Made by a program: the position numbers and the translations under genes. Shown one piece after another: positions 63,903 through 64,000 of a stretch of DNA of 64,000 nt. Origin of the DNA: Comamonadaceae bacterium. GTDB taxonomy: Bacteria; Pseudomonadota; Gammaproteobacteria; Burkholderiales; Burkholderiaceae_C. How positions within the stretch are numbered: position 1 is the stretch's first letter; every line of letters starts with the position of its first letter. The notes beneath the pieces were generated by a model. It made no database searches and was not told where the DNA came from. It saw only the letters and a list, made by a program, of their open reading frames with translations. The stretch is taken from NCBI GenBank assembly GCA_947476465.1, contig CANJQN010000016.1, positions 1-64,000 of the forward strand, in the 5' to 3' direction.

Positions 63903-64000
63903 TCAGGCGATCAGGTTCAGCCCTTGACGGGCATGAATGAAAAACTCCCGGTTGCCGTCGCCACCGGTGATCGGGCTGTCAAACCAGCCCACCACCCCCA
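63903..64000 (-). CDS. tlyA: TlyA family rRNA methyltransferase, C-terminal end (partial)
   Basis: Only the last 31 residues or so lie in the window: VVGWFDSPITGGDGNREFFI, HARQGLNLIA-stop. The SPITGGDGNREF-HAR pattern is the TlyA (FtsJ-like 2'-O-methyltransferase/hemolysin) C-terminus. It ends 16 bases before the metF ATG. The rest is outside the window. Confidence 0.8.
   Translation of the reverse strand, partial: GVVGWFDSPITGGDGNREFFIHARQGLNLIA

Overview
The window looks like a chromosomal segment of a high-GC betaproteobacterium of the order Burkholderiales, most likely Comamonadaceae or a close relative. The basis is the run rplM-rpsI-erpA-anmK-M23 peptidase-tyrS, several Bug/TctC-type solute-binding proteins, a GC-rich dispersed hairpin of the type seen between genes in that family, and the strong third-position G/C that fills both strands with long false ORFs. 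No rRNA, tRNA or CRISPR array was seen.

Layout. 1-2.7 kb is a scar zone downstream of glmS: a deleted IS3-type transposase relic, a recombinase-like fragment, and between perfect 26-bp direct repeats (311-336 and 2468-2493) a small AT-rich insert. The insert carries two co-oriented genes, an MrcB_N-like/DUF3883-like nuclease protein and a GIY-YIG/T5orf172-like coiled-coil protein. I read it as a candidate two-gene defence module. 2.7-14.1 kb is core: glmS, an Lrp/AsnC regulator, glmU, a lipoprotein, an MFS transporter, a decayed LysR gene, 5-formyl-THF cyclo-ligase, a soluble lytic transglycosylase, a GST and cca.

14.1-33.8 kb is a catabolic gene block set between cca and ttcA. It holds two paralogous D-2-hydroxyacid dehydrogenases, an amidohydrolase, a class II aldolase, an FMN-dependent 2-hydroxyacid oxidase, a cupin-like protein, a TauD-type dioxygenase, a two-subunit acyl-CoA dehydrogenase pair, a CaiB-type CoA transferase, an IclR regulator, two enoyl-CoA hydratase-family proteins, an NDP-forming acyl-CoA synthetase, an MmgE/PrpD protein and three orphan Bug solute-binding proteins. 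Together they suggest uptake, CoA activation, desaturation/hydration and 2-hydroxy/2-oxo acid chemistry on an unidentified carboxylic acid.

34.2-41.6 kb: ttcA, a DUF4136-type lipoprotein, a histidine phosphatase, a DSD1-type PLP enzyme, then a glycosyltransferase/ArnT-like/GtrA/YdjC set that resembles lipid A amino-sugar decoration loci (lgm of Bordetella; flmF2/flmK/naxD of Francisella). 41.6-51.6 kb: an ABC exporter coupled to ruvB, a secreted trypsin-fold protease gene lying between ruvB and ruvA, ybeZ(phoH)-ybeY, and a His-rich DMT transporter coupled to a CDF metal exporter. 51.7-55.2 kb: a sensor kinase/regulator pair followed by a secreted HbpS/GlcG-like protein and an ankyrin protein. 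55.3-64 kb: tyrS, M23 peptidase, anmK, erpA, rpsI-rplM, rlmJ, a transglutaminase-like protein lacking the expected Cys, and a tlyA-metF-rlpA operon cut by the window end.
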